From the NCBI GenBank assembly GCA_016935755.1, contig JAFGQI010000111.1, positions 1 to 45,971 of the forward strand: 45,971 nt of DNA, given 5' to 3'. Position numbers and translations under genes: made by a program. Each line of letters starts with the position of its first letter. The stretch's first letter is position 1. The stretch is from Anaerolineales bacterium (GTDB taxonomy: Bacteria > Chloroflexota > Anaerolineae > Anaerolineales > UBA4823). Shown here one piece after another: positions 14,541 to 23,574 of the stretch. The notes beneath the pieces are model-generated. The model was not told the origin of the DNA and did not search any database. It saw only the letters and a list, made by a program, of their open reading frames with translations.

Positions 14541-15107
14541 TCATTCTGCTTGCTGGTGGGGGAACCCGTTCCAGATTTCCTGGGGATATACAATCTGATC
14601 TGAGCCTGGCAGGTGGGACATAGCTAGGCCCGTGTTTAAGTTGATGCCGTGACGCTGGTAAGCTTTATAGGCCAGCTGACTGCAGTAAAAGGCATCCTCG
14701 CCCTCGGCATTCAGGAAATTGAGATTGTAAGGTTTGCCCAACTGGGCCAGACAATAGGCGGCGATATCCTCGCGTATGCTGATCTCTTCGTAGGATGAAA
14801 GCCCTCGGTCCTTGAGAGGATAAGCCACACCGTAAAAGGAATCAACCAACCAGCCGCGCTCATTGAGCACAGCTTCACACTGCCAGCAGTTGTCAGGTAT
14901 TTCAAATGTGACCACACCCCGACCGCCAGCCTCAACACATCGCCCCCCAGGGCCGATATAGATTACGATATGATCGATTTCGCCCGGCAGCAGCCGCCCA
15001 AGAAATCGCCAGAACTGGCCGGGCAGAATATCATCCTTGCCGTCCGAGGTGCAGATGATGTCACCGGTCTGGACGGGTATGCCGTGAATCTGGTAGTGGT
15101 AGATCAT
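14541..15107 (-). CDS. Permuted NlpC/P60 (YiiX/YaeF-like) hydrolase
   Basis: A 188-residue papain-like enzyme of the circularly permuted NlpC/P60 group. The expected triad is in permuted order: His46 in GEIDHIVIYIG, Glu59 in CVEAGG, and Cys142 in AFYCSQLAYKAYQ. The family includes amidases and acyltransferase-like enzymes acting on peptidoglycan peptides or lipids. No signal peptide is visible, so it may be cytoplasmic. The start ATG 15107 has GGAGG 5 nt upstream. It is the last of three minus-strand genes for envelope-type proteins, 161 bp behind the C39-like peptidase gene. Confidence 0.85.
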   Translation of the reverse strand: MIYHYQIHGIPVQTGDIICTSDGKDDILPGQFWRFLGRLLPGEIDHIVIYIGPGGRCVEAGGRGVVTFEIPDNCWQCEAVLNERGWLVDSFYGVAYPLKDRGLSSYEEISIREDIAAYCLAQLGKPYNLNFLNAEGEDAFYCSQLAYKAYQRHGINLNTGLAMSHLPGSDQIVYPQEIWNGFPHQQAE

Positions 15108-15268
15108 ATATGCCTCCGAGAACCAGAATAGGGCTATTTTACCTCATCCAGCAATTCCCTGCCACGTTGGTTGCTGGCAACGCGCACTATGATGCCCCGG
15201 CAGCTGGAGTGCTGGAGGTGAGTGCAGGAACCGGGGGCGTGCAAGAGGAGTTTGCCAGACGGGTTGGG

Positions 15269-16576
15269 CTAAGGGTTGCTCGAGAGCTGATCCAACGCTT
15301 CTTTGGCGGGCGCAAAGCCAGGGTGATATTGCAGGGCGGTGTTAAAATCTGAAATCGCCCCATACTTGTCGCCCAGGGCCAGGAGAGCCATACCGCGCCA
15401 ATACCAGCTCTCTTCCAGGTAGGGTTTGTCGGTGGATTCGAGAGTCGTTGTAGCCAGGTCGATCACATCCTGGTAACGTGCGGTGTAATAGTAGGCAAAA
15501 TAAGGAGCGGAGTTGTACCACATCACCCGGTGGGGGCGTTGGGCTTCAGGCAATTCGGCGTACAAAGCAAATGCTCTGTCGAAGGTGGCCGCAGCGGACA
15601 GATAATCGAAAACCAATGTCTGGTTCACCCCCAGGTTGAAGATCGCCAGGAATTGATCCAACCCTTGTAAGGCATCCGCCTCGCGCTGCGAGGTATCGGT
15701 GGCAATTTGGATGGCGGTATTATTATCCAGGTAGCTCTCCAATGCCTGGTAAAGCTGTTCGGCGCGTTCATCCGGGTAAATCACCAGAAATACATAGTTA
15801 AAGCCGCGCCACTGCGTCAGGATCTCATCATAGGAAATGGGATAATCCAGGGGATAATCCGGCGGAGAAAAATAGGAGTCCCGCGTCAGGAACTGGCGCG
15901 CTTCATCATCGTAGCCCACCACCACGTTGTAATGCCCGGCCCATGAAATCCGCCTGGTCAGGCTTTCCTCGAGAAAGATGCCTTTTTCAATCAGAATAGT
16001 AAAGCCGTTGGCGAGCAAGTTTTTCAGCAGTTCGGGCGTTCCGCCATAGCGCAGGATGACATTTAGATCGGTCTGATTGACCACATAGTCGATCATCTCG
16101 TAAGCGCGCACGCTCTTATCTTCGCGGAAGGGTTTAAGGTAGTCGCCTGTGGTGAAGCGATCGCCCTTCCACCCCCAAAAAGAAAGCGCCATCGCCAGGT
16201 TGGCCGGTCCGCAGTAATTCCATAAGCCGTGTTGGTGCATATAGCGGATATCATCCAGCAGCACTTTTTTGGGCAGAGGGGTGGGGGTGATGGTTGGTTC
16301 TGGTGTTGGGGTGGGCGTCTGGCTGGGCTGCGGCGTGGGGCTGGCTGTGGCAGTTGATGCCGCCAGGGTGGCTGTAGCGCTGGCGGATAAGACAGTGAGT
16401 TGGGCTTCTTGTTGAGGTACAAAAACGTAGCTCTGGGGGGGGAACAGTGTATAGCGCACATAGATGCGCAATTGATCGAGTTTATAGGAGACTGATGTTC
16501 GCAGGCCAGGCGAAATGATCAGCGCCAGACAGGCTAACAGGAAAATACCAATCAGGAAAATGAAGATCTTTTTCAT
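15269..16576 (-). CDS. Membrane-anchored C39-like cysteine peptidase with C-terminal TPR-like region
   Basis: A 435-residue protein. An N-terminal membrane anchor (MKKIFIFLIGIFLLACLALI) is followed by a Thr/Pro-rich linker (about 79-102) that places the rest outside the cell. A papain-like C39 domain then carries Cys122 in NYCGPANLAMA and His215 in WAGHYNVVVGYD, with Asp233 as likely third residue. Residues about 290-432 form helical tetratricopeptide-like repeats (SWYWRGMALLALGDKYGAIS). The substrate is unknown; cleavage or cross-linking of cell-surface proteins is plausible. No strong ribosome-binding site precedes ATG 16576, which lies 30 nt after the stop of the L,D-transpeptidase gene, suggesting co-transcription. 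Confidence 0.85.
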   Translation of the reverse strand: MKKIFIFLIGIFLLACLALIISPGLRTSVSYKLDQLRIYVRYTLFPPQSYVFVPQQEAQLTVLSASATATLAASTATASPTPQPSQTPTPTPEPTITPTPLPKKVLLDDIRYMHQHGLWNYCGPANLAMALSFWGWKGDRFTTGDYLKPFREDKSVRAYEMIDYVVNQTDLNVILRYGGTPELLKNLLANGFTILIEKGIFLEESLTRRISWAGHYNVVVGYDDEARQFLTRDSYFSPPDYPLDYPISYDEILTQWRGFNYVFLVIYPDERAEQLYQALESYLDNNTAIQIATDTSQREADALQGLDQFLAIFNLGVNQTLVFDYLSAAATFDRAFALYAELPEAQRPHRVMWYNSAPYFAYYYTARYQDVIDLATTTLESTDKPYLEESWYWRGMALLALGDKYGAISDFNTALQYHPGFAPAKEALDQLSSNP

Positions 16577-16606
16577 CGCGCAATCGTTTGTGGTTGCCGT
16601 CCGCTG

Positions 16607-17719
16607 TCAATCCCCCAATATCAGCACTGGATCGCCAGTCAGCGCCCAGTCGTAGAGCCAGGCGGCATCACTGGGCGAGAGATTGATGCAGCCGCTCGAA
16701 GCCGGGCGTCCGAAGGCATCATGCCAGTAGGCCGCGTGCAGGGCGAAAGGACGGGAGAAATAGATCAGGTAAGGCACTTTTTCTATATAATACTCCTGGT
16801 CAACCCCAGGGGGATTCGACAGGTCATGTTCTCTTATTTTATACTGCACCCGGTAGATACCAGGCGGTGTGTACCATTCACCTGACCCCGATGATATCAG
16901 GGTCGCGAAGCGCAAGGCGCAGTCTTGGTAAGCTTGTAAGGTCTGCAGCGCCAGATCAACCTCGATCCAGCGGCAGTTCCGGGCCGCTTCAGGCGGCCTT
17001 GCTCGTAGGGTTACCAATGATACCAGATTTTTTGGGAGATATTCGTCCGGGCCAATTTCTATTAGAGATATCTCATCAGGGTCAGGCGTGGACAGCTTGA
17101 TGAGATCGTAACGCCGGAGCTGCCGCAGCGCCTGTCCTTGCCCGTTTTGCGACCATGTATCCTGGAGAAGCCATCCGAAGGGGCTCTCGGGCGGGGCGCT
17201 GAGCAGCACTCCAGAAAAATCAGAGGGGGTCAATGGTTCCAGGTCTAGCGGCCCTAGCCAGCGTTCAGGGCTTAGCTGATAATAAGTTTGACCTTCGACA
17301 GTCTGGGTGGTGGTGTATGTCAGGTAGACTTCCCCGGCGGGCGGATGGATTGTTGGACCTGCTCCGCGTATGGCATCCTCGAGTGTGGTATAGATCAGCC
17401 TGCCGGGGGTTGTCAGATGTGCATAAGATTCAGACAGCCAGATGGCAGATGGATGGTGATACCAGCTGGCTGCTTGGGTTGTGATGGTGGGCGTGTGTGT
17501 AGGCGTAAGGTTGGGTGTCGTCCCCATGGTGGGCGGCGAAGTAGGGTCAGGTGTGGGGGTCTGGGTAGGTTTCGAACGGGTGGGCCGGGCCGCTGCTGTG
17601 TCTGTGAAGATGGGGGGAGGGCTCGTTGTTTCAGCGATGTTTGTGCAGGCTGTATAAACCAGCAGTAGCGCCAGGATAATGAGTAAAAAATGACCCCTGG
17701 GGGGCAGAGTTCTGCGCAT
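16607..17719 (-). CDS. L,D-transpeptidase (YkuD domain), exported
   Basis: A 370-residue enzyme expected to cross-link peptidoglycan by 3-3 bonds or attach proteins to it. The N-terminus has a hydrophobic signal (FLLIILALLLVYTAC) with Cys25 in a weak lipobox, then a Thr/Pro-rich spacer to about residue 90. The C-terminal YkuD domain (about 245-370) shows His328 (LHAAYWHDAFG) and the nucleophile Cys344 in SSGCINLSPSDAAWLY. The usual SHGC is SSGC here, a known variant. The start ATG 17719 has AAGG about 13 nt upstream. It leads the group of three envelope genes on this strand. Confidence 0.9.
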   Translation of the reverse strand: MRRTLPPRGHFLLIILALLLVYTACTNIAETTSPPPIFTDTAAARPTRSKPTQTPTPDPTSPPTMGTTPNLTPTHTPTITTQAASWYHHPSAIWLSESYAHLTTPGRLIYTTLEDAIRGAGPTIHPPAGEVYLTYTTTQTVEGQTYYQLSPERWLGPLDLEPLTPSDFSGVLLSAPPESPFGWLLQDTWSQNGQGQALRQLRRYDLIKLSTPDPDEISLIEIGPDEYLPKNLVSLVTLRARPPEAARNCRWIEVDLALQTLQAYQDCALRFATLISSGSGEWYTPPGIYRVQYKIREHDLSNPPGVDQEYYIEKVPYLIYFSRPFALHAAYWHDAFGRPASSGCINLSPSDAAWLYDWALTGDPVLILGD

Positions 17720-17789
17720 TGCGTTGGATTACCTTTTGCAGCTATTTACACCTATGTTAACGCGGTAGCTGGCGTCCTGGCAGCTGAGT

Positions 17790-19676
17790 CTAGGCAACAA
17801 CCTGGAAATGGGCTTCTAAATCGGGCAGATATGCGCCTTGAAATTGTAATTCCAGCTGGCTGTTGAGCGGTAAATCCTGGCGCAGGTTGATCGAATTTTC
17901 CAGGGCAAGCTCTGGAATAATTATTTTCCCGTGCAAACCCTGTTTTTCCACCAGGACAGCCAGTCCACGCCAGCTATGCTGCCGCAGCAGATAAACCAGA
18001 GTCCAGTGGCGCCGCGAAAGGAATTCTGCCTGGGTCACGCTGCTGGTAACGGCTTCGGCAGTGCCCAGACGTTCAAGCATCTCCTGGCTGCCCAACAGAG
18101 GCTGCCCTTTGAGAAACGAGCGCAGCTGCTGGTGGGTGACCAGATCCAGGTAGCGTCGCAGCGGGCTGGTGGCGCGGCAGTAAGACTCCAGCCCTACTCC
18201 AGCGTGTGGAGCCGGGTAGCTGCTGACCTGGCTGCGCTTAACTGTTTTTCGTATCTGAAAACTAGCCGCCAGGCTATCATGCGCATAGCCACTGGTCATT
18301 ATGGCCTGGCCGCTCTTGGCCTCAGGAGGCTCCTGGATCGCGAAGGGCAGCGAGATATGATTCTGGATGGCAAAGCGGGCAGCAGCCTCGCCTGCCATCA
18401 GCATGGCTTCACGCACCAGAAGGCGGCTGCGCAGGTGCTTCACGGGGCGAATCTTGATCTCCTCAGGTGTGACCTGGATGATTACCTCCGGCAGGTCGAT
18501 CTGCAAAGCCCCGTTGTTTTCACGACGAGCCTGGTATGCCTGGGTCAAAACGTGCAGATCTTTGAAGGGAGCATCTCCGAGGCAGCCCTCAGCATCCTCA
18601 TAGCTCAACCGCTGCACTCGCACCCAACTGGGCTGGATCAGCACATCCAAGATTTCCCCAACTGCGCTGATCTCTATCCTGAAGGATAACGCTGGTGAAA
18701 TTTCCTGCAGACCCATCCCGAGCAGATCCACAATCCCAGGCGGCAGCATGGGTACTGGCCCCTCGGGCAGGTACAGGGTAGCGCCGCGTTCACGCGCCTG
18801 CAAGTCGGCTGGACTGCCAGGCGCGACCAGGGCAGCCGCATCGGCGACATGCACCCACAGCTGCCCCCCCACCAGCTTGCCGGACGAATCGAAGCGGCAT
18901 TCGCCCAGGCTCACGGCGTCATCGGGGTCGCGGTTGTCGCGGTCGTCAATGGCAAAAGCGGGCAGGTGGGTCAAATCCAGACGGGACTCGTCTGCCAGGG
19001 GAGGAAGCTCAGCGGTAGGGAGGGTGAGGGGCAGGCCTATCCGCACCGGGTAAGGGTTGGTGGTTTGCCCCCAGTAACCGACCTCAAGCAGCAGGGCGTG
19101 GGCTGTTTCCGGGCGCGCGCTGCGGCCCAATTCGCGCAGCAGGCGGCTGTCAGACCTCCTGCCCAGCGCCAGGTCTTCCACCTCACGCAAGAAGCGGTTA
19201 TCTTCCGGCAGGCGCACCTGACTGTTTTGCAGGCGTCCCAGGAAATCTATCCAGGTCTGTTCTTCTGCCTGGCGCGCCTGGCGCGCACGGCGCTCGCGTT
19301 CCACCGCCTCGGCTGTACAGGTGATGACAGCCTGGGGAACGCCGCGGAAATACAACCCATCCTGGATGAGCTGCCAGACGGCCCAGGCGGCAGCCGGGGT
19401 GAACTCGCCGAAAATCAACTCAGCCAGTTCAGCCAGGGTGTGAGGTGTGGCTGGATCCTCGGTGAGGATTTCCCAGGCCAGTTCCACATCTTCGCTTTTT
19501 GACACCAGTTCTGACAGACTGCGCATTGGACCGGGATGCAGCAGGGACACATCTTTCGGGCGCACTTTGGCCCGGTTGCCATCATCCAGTTCGATCTCCA
19601 GCTTTTCGCCGATCCCCACGACGCGCGCTGGACGGTTTTTGTACAGCACCAGGCTGCCGTTTGTGATGATCTGCAT
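17790..19676 (-). CDS. RNase II/R-family exoribonuclease (RNB domain)
   Basis: A 628-residue cytoplasmic 3'-5' exoribonuclease. The N-terminal 240 residues contain a small beta-barrel-like start (MQIITNGSLVLYKNRPARVV) and helical segments. The RNB catalytic core begins with AIDDRDNRDPDDAVSL, where Asp244, Asp250, Asp252 and Asp253 match the four metal-binding aspartates of RNase II. ATSPLRRYLDLVTHQQL is the conserved late RNB motif. A short C-terminal beta domain (about 575-628) may be an S1-like fold. The length and N-terminus resemble the cyanobacterial/plastid RNase II group more than E. coli RNase R. The start ATG 19676 has GGAG 7 nt upstream. It probably takes part in mRNA or rRNA turnover. 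Confidence 0.92.
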   Translation of the reverse strand: MQIITNGSLVLYKNRPARVVGIGEKLEIELDDGNRAKVRPKDVSLLHPGPMRSLSELVSKSEDVELAWEILTEDPATPHTLAELAELIFGEFTPAAAWAVWQLIQDGLYFRGVPQAVITCTAEAVERERRARQARQAEEQTWIDFLGRLQNSQVRLPEDNRFLREVEDLALGRRSDSRLLRELGRSARPETAHALLLEVGYWGQTTNPYPVRIGLPLTLPTAELPPLADESRLDLTHLPAFAIDDRDNRDPDDAVSLGECRFDSSGKLVGGQLWVHVADAAALVAPGSPADLQARERGATLYLPEGPVPMLPPGIVDLLGMGLQEISPALSFRIEISAVGEILDVLIQPSWVRVQRLSYEDAEGCLGDAPFKDLHVLTQAYQARRENNGALQIDLPEVIIQVTPEEIKIRPVKHLRSRLLVREAMLMAGEAAARFAIQNHISLPFAIQEPPEAKSGQAIMTSGYAHDSLAASFQIRKTVKRSQVSSYPAPHAGVGLESYCRATSPLRRYLDLVTHQQLRSFLKGQPLLGSQEMLERLGTAEAVTSSVTQAEFLSRRHWTLVYLLRQHSWRGLAVLVEKQGLHGKIIIPELALENSINLRQDLPLNSQLELQFQGAYLPDLEAHFQVVA

Positions 19677-19743
19677 AATCTCTCCAGATCAATCTTACCA
19701 CTGCTTGAAGCCCAGGCGATAACTCCCTCAGGAAGTTTGCCTA

Positions 19744-19772
19744 TTGATTCCCCAGAGGCTTTTCTTTATACT
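19744..19772 (+). promoter_or_regulatory. Promoter of the CPBP-ABC transporter operon
   Basis: TTGATT (19744-19749), 17 bp, TATACT (19767-19772). Transcription would start near 19779, just before the GGAGG that serves ATG 19792. Confidence 0.75.
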
Positions 19773-19791
19773 AGGGGAGTTTGGAGGTTCT

Positions 19792-20592
19792 ATGCGCTCG
19801 AGAATTTTGGCAATTTTTGAGACCACCCTGGCTCTGCTTCTGATGGCAGCTGTATTTCGCCTGGTTCGACCGGTTGGTCAAGGCTCCAGTCCTTATCGCT
19901 TTCTGGAGTATGCGCTCATGCTTGTGCTTACGCTGGGAGGATTGCTGTTATCCCGGCGGGATATGGCTGCTTTCGGTGTGTCGTTTCGAAATGTGAAGGG
20001 AAATTTCAGCATCTTTGCCGCGGCCTTTTTCCCGCTCCTGGCAGTCAGCGCTGTCCTGAGCCAGGTGGATTGGAGCATCTGGGGAGGCGCACTGCTGGTT
20101 TCGAGCCTTGCCCTGGCAATGCTGTTTTTACTGGCCTGGCTGCTGAAGAAATCGCCCAGCCCTGGGCAAATGGGTGGAATGGCTGCTGGTCTTGCCCTGG
20201 CACCGTGGATGTTCGTGCCAGAACCCGGATCGAAGGTGAGCCAGGCGCTGTTATCTGTGGTATATTTCTATTTCTTCGTGGCGCCGGCTGAAGAGATCTT
20301 TTTCCGGGGATATATTCAATCTCGGTTGAACCAGGTTTTTGGACGCCCTTATCTTTTCTCTGGGGTGTCCTGGGGGTGGGGCTGGATCATTGCCTCGCTC
20401 CTTTTCGGTCTTTGGCACGTGATCTGGAATCCTTTTGCTCTGGCGGGCTGGCTGCACGGGCTGTGGACTTTCTTCGTTGGTCTGCTATTTGGATATGTTC
20501 GTGAGAAGAGCGGCAGCGTGATGGCACCAGCCTGGCTGCATGGTGTATTGAATTACAGCCCGGTGGCTTTTATTCTGGATCTATTCGTTTGA
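19792..20592 (+). CDS. CPBP-family intramembrane metalloprotease
   Basis: A 266-residue polytopic membrane protein of the CAAX-protease/bacteriocin-processing (Abi) family. The first motif Glu167-Glu168 is in PAEEIFFRGYIQSRL, the second in FGLWHVIWNP (His209), and the third in APAWLHGVLNY (His250, Asn254). About eight hydrophobic helices are visible. Bacterial members process prenylated or secreted peptides or protect against bacteriocins; the substrate here is unknown. ATG 19792 has GGAGG 5 nt upstream. Its stop nearly abuts the ABC transporter gene (11 nt gap), suggesting co-expression. Confidence 0.9.
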   Translation: MRSRILAIFETTLALLLMAAVFRLVRPVGQGSSPYRFLEYALMLVLTLGGLLLSRRDMAAFGVSFRNVKGNFSIFAAAFFPLLAVSAVLSQVDWSIWGGALLVSSLALAMLFLLAWLLKKSPSPGQMGGMAAGLALAPWMFVPEPGSKVSQALLSVVYFYFFVAPAEEIFFRGYIQSRLNQVFGRPYLFSGVSWGWGWIIASLLFGLWHVIWNPFALAGWLHGLWTFFVGLLFGYVREKSGSVMAPAWLHGVLNYSPVAFILDLFV

Positions 20593-20603
20593 GGGTGAAT
20601 TTG

Positions 20604-22586
20604 ATGGGTTTTCATGGTGGTGGTTGGTTTAGTATTTTGTCTGCTCCGAGCGACAGGCCTCGCCTGACCTGGGCGACGCTCAAGCGCGTCCTGCAATACG
20701 CACAGCCTTATCGCTGGAAAATCATTGCCATGCTGGTGATGATCCTTGCCAGCACTGGCCTGGGCTTGCTTTCTCCGCTTCTCCTGCGTCACTTAATCGA
20801 TCAGGTCATCCCCAACGGGCATCTGGATCAGTTGGTTTTGCTGGGCCTGGGCTTGCTGCTCATTCCGGTATTCAACGGTGGGATCGGGGTCGTGCAGCGC
20901 TGGTTGAACTCCCAGGTAGGCGAGGGCGTGATATATGACCTGAGGGTTGGATTATATGCTCGCCTGCAGCGGATGTCGCTGCGCTTTTTCACCCATACCC
21001 GCGTGGGTGAGCTGATGAGCCGTCTGAACAACGATGTGGTAGGCGCGCAGAACGCCATCAGCAATACCATTGTGGGGCTGATCACGAACATTATCCAGGC
21101 TGCATTGGTCTTATCGGTCATGCTGGGTTTGGAATGGCGGTTGACTCTGGTCAGCGTGCTGATCCTGCCCCTCTTTTTGCTGGCTGCCCGTCGTATGGGC
21201 GTACGCCTGCGGGAAATTGCTCGCCAGGCAATGGATGCTAACGCCCAGATGAACGCTATGATGAATGAAACCCTCAATATCGGTGGGGCGCTGCTGGTCA
21301 AATTATTTGGACGCTCCCGCCAGGAGGTAGAACGGTTTGATGCGCGAGCTGCCTTCGTGCGTGATATCGGTGTGCGGCGAGCCGTGCTGGGATCATCTTT
21401 CTTCGTCATCATCGGCCTGGTCTCCGCTATCGGCACGGCTCTGGTCTACGGCCTGGGTGGGTATATGGTTATCCAGAAGGATTTCACCATCGGCACCATC
21501 GTGGCTTTTGGCTCATATCTGGGCATTCTATATGGCGCTTTATCAGGATTGGCGAATGCACCGGTAGAATTCGCCTCTTCAGTGGTCAGTTTTGAACGTG
21601 TCTTCGAGGTGATTGATCTGCCAGCCGAAATTGAAGACGCCCCTGGGGCGGTGGAGTTGAAGGAGACACGCGGCCAACTGGTTTTTGAGCGGGTCACTTT
21701 CCGCTATGATCTTGAATCGTTGAAACTGCTCAGTGAGGTTGAACGCCACGGCCAAATGGATCGCGTGACGGCAGTTTTTTCTGGCGGCAGCGAAAGCAAG
21801 CCACGCGAGGTCAGCGCAGATCTCAAGAATGGCGAAAACAGCTTGCCCGTAACTGGAGAAGAGGCGCCCCACAGCCAGGCGCGCGAGGTGGCCCTGGAAA
21901 ACATCTCTTTCCGGGTGGAGCCAGGTCAGCTGGTCGCCCTGGTCGGCCCCAGCGGCGCCGGAAAGACTACCCTGACTTATCTGATCCCGCGCTTATACGA
22001 CCCCACGGAGGGGCGCATCTTGCTCGATGGGTATGATCTGCGCCAGGTCACTCTGGAATCGCTGACCGCCCAGGTGGGCATGGTGACACAGGAGACGCAC
22101 CTGTTCCACGACACTATCCGCACCAACTTGCTGTACGCCCGGCTGGATGCCAGCCAGTCGGAGCTGGAGGCTGCCTGCCGGGCGGCCAATATCCATGATT
22201 TCATCGTTGATTTACCGGATGGATATGATACTGTGGTGGGCGAGCGCGGCTATCGCTTGAGCGGGGGAGAAAAGCAGCGCCTGGCGTTAGCGCGGGTAAT
22301 CTTGAAAAATCCTCGCATTCTGGTGCTGGATGAGGCCACCAGCCACCTGGACAGCGAGTCAGAAGCTCTGATCCAGGATGCGCTCAAACGGGTGATGGCT
22401 GGTCGTACCAGCATCGTGATTGCCCATCGTTTGAGCACTATCCTGGCTGCCGATCTGATCCTGGTGATTGATCGCGGACAGATCGTTGAGGGTGGTACGC
22501 ATCATGAGCTGTTAACCCTGGGTGGAGTCTACGCAGGTTTGTACAGCACACAGTTTAAATCCCAGATGGGCGCACCTTCAGGATAA
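20604..22586 (+). CDS. ABC-type exporter, fused permease and ATPase
   Basis: A 660-residue half-transporter working as a dimer. Residues about 25-325 are the six-helix type I exporter domain, and residues about 355-655 the ATPase. The latter has Walker A GPSGAGKTT (448-456), signature LSGGEKQR (552-559), Walker B ILVLDEATSHLD (572-583) and the H-loop in IAHRLS (His608). An unusual feature is an extra stretch of about 55-60 residues (about 369-427) between FERVTFRY and ALENISF, where exporters normally have 10 or fewer. The start ATG 20604 has GAGGG about 9 nt upstream. The neighbour CPBP protease suggests a processed peptide or lipid-linked substrate (inference). Confidence 0.9.
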   Translation: MGFHGGGWFSILSAPSDRPRLTWATLKRVLQYAQPYRWKIIAMLVMILASTGLGLLSPLLLRHLIDQVIPNGHLDQLVLLGLGLLLIPVFNGGIGVVQRWLNSQVGEGVIYDLRVGLYARLQRMSLRFFTHTRVGELMSRLNNDVVGAQNAISNTIVGLITNIIQAALVLSVMLGLEWRLTLVSVLILPLFLLAARRMGVRLREIARQAMDANAQMNAMMNETLNIGGALLVKLFGRSRQEVERFDARAAFVRDIGVRRAVLGSSFFVIIGLVSAIGTALVYGLGGYMVIQKDFTIGTIVAFGSYLGILYGALSGLANAPVEFASSVVSFERVFEVIDLPAEIEDAPGAVELKETRGQLVFERVTFRYDLESLKLLSEVERHGQMDRVTAVFSGGSESKPREVSADLKNGENSLPVTGEEAPHSQAREVALENISFRVEPGQLVALVGPSGAGKTTLTYLIPRLYDPTEGRILLDGYDLRQVTLESLTAQVGMVTQETHLFHDTIRTNLLYARLDASQSELEAACRAANIHDFIVDLPDGYDTVVGERGYRLSGGEKQRLALARVILKNPRILVLDEATSHLDSESEALIQDALKRVMAGRTSIVIAHRLSTILAADLILVIDRGQIVEGGTHHELLTLGGVYAGLYSTQFKSQMGAPSG

Positions 22587-22597
22587 ATTAAAATTGC

Positions 22598-22626
22598 TTG
22601 CTTTTTGGCTTCATTTGTGCTATCCT
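22598..22626 (+). promoter_or_regulatory. Promoter of the MBL-fold hydrolase gene
   Basis: TTGCTT (22598-22603), 17 bp, TATCCT (22621-22626). Transcription would start near 22633, directly at the leader hairpin (22635-22651). Confidence 0.55.
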
Positions 22627-22634
22627 ATCGCCCG

Positions 22635-22651
22635 CGCCGGGCTGCCCGGCG
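22635..22651 (+). other. 5'-leader hairpin upstream of the MBL gene
   Basis: CGCCGGG, a 3-nt loop (CTG), then CCCGGCG form a perfect 7-bp GC stem at the predicted 5' end of the mRNA. It ends about 24 nt before the start codon. It may stabilise the transcript. Confidence 0.5.
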
Positions 22652-22674
22652 ACAATACCTGAGGGGAAGGGTAT

Positions 22675-23574
22675 ATGATGCAACGCGAACGTATTGCTGA
22701 CAACGTTTACTCATTTCAAAGTGAAGTCTACGCCCAGGTGACTGCTGGCGCTGTGATCGGCCCCAATTGGGCAGTTATCATTGATACCCTGGCCCTACCG
22801 GAAGAGTCCCTGGCGATCCGGGATTTCATTGAGCAGGAGCTTAATGTGCCTGTGCGCTATGTGATTGATACTCACAGCCACGCCGACCATGCCTGGGGCA
22901 ACTGCTTCTTCCCTGGGGCGACAATCATCGCCCACCCGCTGTGCCGTCAGATGTTGGAAGTCAAGGGGCGCGCCTCCCTGGATGAAGCCCGCAAAGGGAA
23001 CCCCTCGCTGCGCAATGTAAAGATCATCCTGCCGCAGATGACTTTCAACCAGGGCGAAATGAACCTGCGCGTGGGGAAGAAAAATCTCTCCATCTTTCCC
23101 TTACCCGGTCATACATCCGACAATATCGCTGTGCTGGTTGAGGAGGATCGGGTCTTATTTACTGGAGATACTGCCATGCCGCTGCCTTACATCGTGGATG
23201 GCGACATTGATGACATGACTGCCTCGCTCAAGAAGATTGGTCGGATGGGGCTCGAAAATATTGCCCAGGGGCATGGTGATATTGTCCTGCGCGGTGAAAT
23301 TGATAACTTCATTAAGGAAAACCTGGCCTACCTGTCGAATATCCGCAAAGTAGTGCGCAAAGCCTCCCGCCGTAAATACCCCCTGGAAGTGCTGGAGGAG
23401 GCCACAGTAGAGTCGTGTGGCAAGAGCAGAGTGCTGATTGGCGGGCTGGCAGGTGAACTGCACCGGCGCAACCTGCGTGCTCTCTACCGCCAGATGTATG
23501 GTGAACTGCCTGTGGCTATGGATGATGACGACGAAGAATATTACGATGAAGAGGACGAAGACGAAGAAGAATAG
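22675..23574 (+). CDS. Metallo-beta-lactamase-fold hydrolase with acidic tail
   Basis: A 299-residue cytoplasmic hydrolase. The zinc motif is HSHADH (His67, His69, Asp71, His72), and PLPGHTSDN, FTGDTAMP and GHGD supply the remaining ligands. The substrate is unknown; the family includes glyoxalase II-like and lactonase-like enzymes. The last 20 residues are almost all Asp/Glu with three Tyr or Met, unlike the rest. This tail is encoded by GAA/GAC/GAT-rich DNA that overlaps the 3' end of the convergent plsY gene by 34 bp. ATG 22675 (or 22678) has GGGGAAGGG upstream. Confidence 0.9.
   Translation: MMQRERIADNVYSFQSEVYAQVTAGAVIGPNWAVIIDTLALPEESLAIRDFIEQELNVPVRYVIDTHSHADHAWGNCFFPGATIIAHPLCRQMLEVKGRASLDEARKGNPSLRNVKIILPQMTFNQGEMNLRVGKKNLSIFPLPGHTSDNIAVLVEEDRVLFTGDTAMPLPYIVDGDIDDMTASLKKIGRMGLENIAQGHGDIVLRGEIDNFIKENLAYLSNIRKVVRKASRRKYPLEVLEEATVESCGKSRVLIGGLAGELHRRNLRALYRQMYGELPVAMDDDDEEYYDEEDEDEEE

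Noticed and set aside
17931-19502. Several plus-strand frames of 78-252 aa
   Set aside because: All are antisense to the RNB exoribonuclease gene, whose catalytic motifs are intact.
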